A stretch of DNA of 64,000 nucleotides. Origin: Clostridiales bacterium (GTDB lineage: Bacteria; Bacillota; Clostridia; Lachnospirales; Anaerotignaceae). The notes under the pieces were generated by a model. It had not been told where the DNA came from and ran no database searches. It saw only the letters and a program-made list of their open reading frames with translations. Below, piece after piece: positions 62,079 to 64,000 of this stretch. Position 1 is the stretch's first letter. Every line of letters begins with the position of its first letter. Location: assembly GCA_018364635.1 (NCBI GenBank), contig JAGZLR010000006.1:6799-70798 (forward strand), given 5' to 3'. Both the position numbers and the translations under genes were made by a program.

Positions 62079-62702
62079 ATGAAAAAGGTTCCGATTATGT
62101 TGGATTTATCAGGGAAAAAGGTTTTGGTTGTTGGCGGGGGAAAAGCTGCACAGATAAAAATAGAAAATTTTGTTGACTGCGGCTGCGAGATTCAAGTTGT
62201 AGCGCCAAAGATTACTGAGAATATTGAATTTTTTGTAAACCAAGGGAAAGTGTCTTGGCGCAGGAAACAATTTTCATTTTCAGATTTTGAAGGAGTATCT
62301 TTGGTTGTAGCCGCGGCAGATGAGTGGGTAAATCAGATTGTTTTTCAACAGGCCAAGTTAGCTGGAATTTTGTGCTCCACTGTCCAGGGGACGGGAGATT
62401 TTATTTTTCCTTCGGCAAAGCAAGTGGAGGATTTAACAATTGCTGTCAGTACAAATGGAAAATATCCACTTTTAGCAAAAAAGATTGTAGAGCAAGCTGA
62501 TTATTCTGCGGCAAAGCAGTTAGATACGCTGGATAGAATTAGGAAAGCAGCAAGAAAAAGTATAAAAAATCACAGGCTGCGTAATGAATTTTTAAATGAA
62601 GTTTTGGTCAGAAATATTGAAACTTTTGAAGAGGGAAAAAGATTATTAGAAGTTTATAGAGAAAAGGAGAGTTTGTATGAGAACAAGAAGGCTGAGATAT
62701 AA
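62079..62702 (+). CDS. Precorrin-2 dehydrogenase / sirohydrochlorin ferrochelatase (Met8-like)
   Basis: 207-residue NAD-binding protein like the N-terminal half of CysG. VLVVGGGKAAQIK near 16-28 is the Rossmann motif; AAADEWVNQIVF and AVSTNGKYPLLAKKI are family segments, the latter in the dimerisation helix. It oxidises precorrin-2 to sirohydrochlorin for siroheme or cobalamin. AAGGAG precedes the ATG. It overlaps hemB by 26 bases. Confidence 0.9.
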   Translation: MKKVPIMLDLSGKKVLVVGGGKAAQIKIENFVDCGCEIQVVAPKITENIEFFVNQGKVSWRRKQFSFSDFEGVSLVVAAADEWVNQIVFQQAKLAGILCSTVQGTGDFIFPSAKQVEDLTIAVSTNGKYPLLAKKIVEQADYSAAKQLDTLDRIRKAARKSIKNHRLRNEFLNEVLVRNIETFEEGKRLLEVYREKESLYENKKAEI

Positions 62703-63639
62703 TAAAGAGATTAGAGCTATGGTAAGGGAAACAAAAGTGAACAAAGAAGACTTGGTTTATCCAGTTTTTGTTACAGAAGGCAGCGGTATAAGGGAAGAGA
62801 TCTCTTCTATGCCTGGAAACTATCGTTTTTCTGTAGACAAATTGCTTCTTGAGATAAAAGAGATTTATGATTTAGGACTCCGCAGCATTTTGATTTTTGG
62901 TATTCCTCACCATAAAGATGAAATGGGAAGTAGTGCTTACTGTGACGGGAATATTGTAGCCGAGGCAATTAAGAAGGTAAAAAAGGAATATCCTGATATC
63001 TATATTATTGCAGATGTTTGTTTATGCGAGTATACAAATCATGGGCATTGTGGTTTTGTTGAGAATGGCTATGTTAATAACGATAAGACATTACCCTTAT
63101 TGGCAAAAGCTTCTGTATCTTACGCACAAGCAGGCGCGGATATGATTGCACCATCTGATATGATGGATGGAAGGATTGCTTATATTAGGACTGCATTGGA
63201 TGAAGCTGGTTTCATTAATATACCGATTATGGCTTACAGCGCGAAGTTTTGCTCAGCTTTTTATGGACCTTTTCGTGATGCAGCTGATTCAGCACCGAAA
63301 TTTGGCGATCGAAAAACTTATCAAATGGATCCAGCAAATGGAAGAGAAGCTATACGTGAAATTATGTATGATATAGATGAGGGCGCAGATATTGTCATGG
63401 TAAAACCCGCACTAGCATATTTAGATATCATTGCAAAAGCAAGAGAAAAAATTGAGTTGCCGATTGCGGCATATAGTGTGAGTGGGGAATATGCTATGCT
63501 CAAAGCTGCTGAGGAAAAAGGATGGATTAATGGAAAAAAAGTAGCTATGGAAATGCTTACTTCAATAAAAAGGGCAGGCGCGGATATTATTATTACATAT
63601 CTAGCGAAGGATTTTGCAGCTGGAAACCTTGAGGATTGA
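62677..63639 (+). CDS. hemB: Porphobilinogen synthase (delta-aminolevulinate dehydratase)
   Basis: 320-residue enzyme joining two 5-aminolevulinates to porphobilinogen. Zinc Cys115, Cys117 and Cys125 in VCLCEYTNHGHC; Schiff-base lysines in YSAKFCSAFYG and MVKPALAY. Complete. In a clostridial strain the siroheme gene beside it suggests the pathway feeds siroheme or corrinoid rather than heme. The usual neighbours hemA, hemC, cobA/hemD are not between it and the right edge. Confidence 0.96.
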   Translation: MRTRRLRYNKEIRAMVRETKVNKEDLVYPVFVTEGSGIREEISSMPGNYRFSVDKLLLEIKEIYDLGLRSILIFGIPHHKDEMGSSAYCDGNIVAEAIKKVKKEYPDIYIIADVCLCEYTNHGHCGFVENGYVNNDKTLPLLAKASVSYAQAGADMIAPSDMMDGRIAYIRTALDEAGFINIPIMAYSAKFCSAFYGPFRDAADSAPKFGDRKTYQMDPANGREAIREIMYDIDEGADIVMVKPALAYLDIIAKAREKIELPIAAYSVSGEYAMLKAAEEKGWINGKKVAMEMLTSIKRAGADIIITYLAKDFAAGNLED

Positions 63640-63740
63640 TTTCCAAATATTTTTTCTAAGTTTCAGTATAATACAGTTTTACAGAGGCATAATACTCTTG
63701 CAAGAAAAGTTGCAAATATTATTTCAGAGGAAGGTGCCTT

Positions 63741-63896
63741 ATGGAAAAGAACACAAATAAGAATATGCAGAAATCAGAAAAAAATTGCAACAAAGCCAAC
63801 AGAACAGAGTTTGCTCAGGAATACAGTTTCAATACTAACAAAACTGAAAAGTCTGAAAAGAGCTCAAAAACAAATAAATGTAATAAGCAGGACTGA
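63741..63896 (+). CDS. Putative small spore protein (gamma-SASP-like)
   Basis: 51 codons, lysine-, asparagine- and serine-rich: MEKNTNKNMQKSEKNCNKAN, then RTEFAQEYSFN and a repetitive TEKSEKSSKTNK tail. TEFAQE resembles the TEFASE site where the germination protease cuts gamma-type small acid-soluble spore proteins. AGGAAGGTG precedes the ATG, and a strong terminator follows directly. The similarity is short; it could be an unrelated basic peptide. Confidence 0.55.
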   Translation: MEKNTNKNMQKSEKNCNKANRTEFAQEYSFNTNKTEKSEKSSKTNKCNKQD

Positions 63897-63939
63897 TAAG
63901 AAAAAGCCGGAAATGTCGATTTTCCGGCTTTTTCTTATC
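63895..63939. terminator. Bidirectional terminator after the small gene
   Basis: Perfect 19-bp stem (63895-63913 with 63921-63939) with A-rich and T-rich flanks inside the stem. Confidence 0.93.
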
Positions 63940-64000
63940 ATCTACAAAAAAAATAGAAAAAAATAGAAAAAACCCCTTGTCAAAACAGAAAAAACATGAT

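Noticed and set aside
63940..64000. A-rich right edge with a minus-strand TTGACA
   Set aside because: No -10 box at suitable distance is visible; the sequence stops before any gene can be judged.

Overview
The window looks like a chromosomal segment of a low-GC, spore-forming, anaerobic Clostridia bacterium, most likely a Lachnospiraceae-type species. The grounds are the AT-rich composition, strong AGGAGG ribosome binding sites, the sporulation genes yqfC/yqfD, a DUF5721 gene, T-box and preQ1 riboswitch control, pyruvate phosphate dikinase, iron-sulfur ferredoxins and a TRAP transporter. No tRNA, rRNA, CRISPR array, prophage or insertion sequence was seen. The species assignment is inference.

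Layout. 1-10 kb: end of a DUF5721 gene, an MBOAT/SGNH acyltransferase pair, glnS, a zinc alcohol dehydrogenase, then rpmE-DUF1385-prmC-prfA-rhomboid. 10-17 kb: a YesM/YesN-type two-component system divergent from a dctP-dctQ-dctM TRAP transporter. 17-20 kb: iscS-iscU behind a repeat-decorated promoter, and a manganese catalase. 20-24.5 kb, minus strand: an aminotransferase, murA and pepF. 24.6-28.3 kb: metY and glgB, the latter with a leader that can fold in two ways. 28.4-43 kb: a long conserved housekeeping block (rpsU, yqeY, yqfC, yqfD, phoH, PgpH-type HD protein, ybeY, DUF3048 lipoprotein, cdd, family-4 UDG, era, yqzL, recO, T-box, glycyl-tRNA synthetase, ppdK).

43-47 kb, minus strand: a ferredoxin plus membrane Fe-S protein pair, and the potassium system trkA-trkH. 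47.3-50.4 kb: a preQ1-I riboswitch and a complete GTP-to-preQ1 operon, queD-queE-folE-queC-queF. 50.4-54.8 kb: a three-gene unit coding for a cytosolic leucine-rich-repeat protein, a vWA protein with a degenerate metalloprotease motif, and a MoxR-type AAA+ ATPase. 54.8-59.8 kb: an EamA transporter, homoserine dehydrogenase, an acid-sugar kinase/decarboxylase pair (otnK/otnC) and an HD-domain protein. 59.9-62 kb, minus strand: a second, unrelated MoxR/vWA pair. 62-63.9 kb: precorrin-2 dehydrogenase, hemB and a small putative spore protein.

Most of the window is ordinary core metabolism. The parts most worth a second look are the LRR-vWA-MoxR operon and the second MoxR-vWA module nearby, the perfect palindrome between that second module and the heme genes, the repeated operator-like element at iscS, the alternative-pairing leader of glgB, and the 51-residue SASP-like gene at the right edge.
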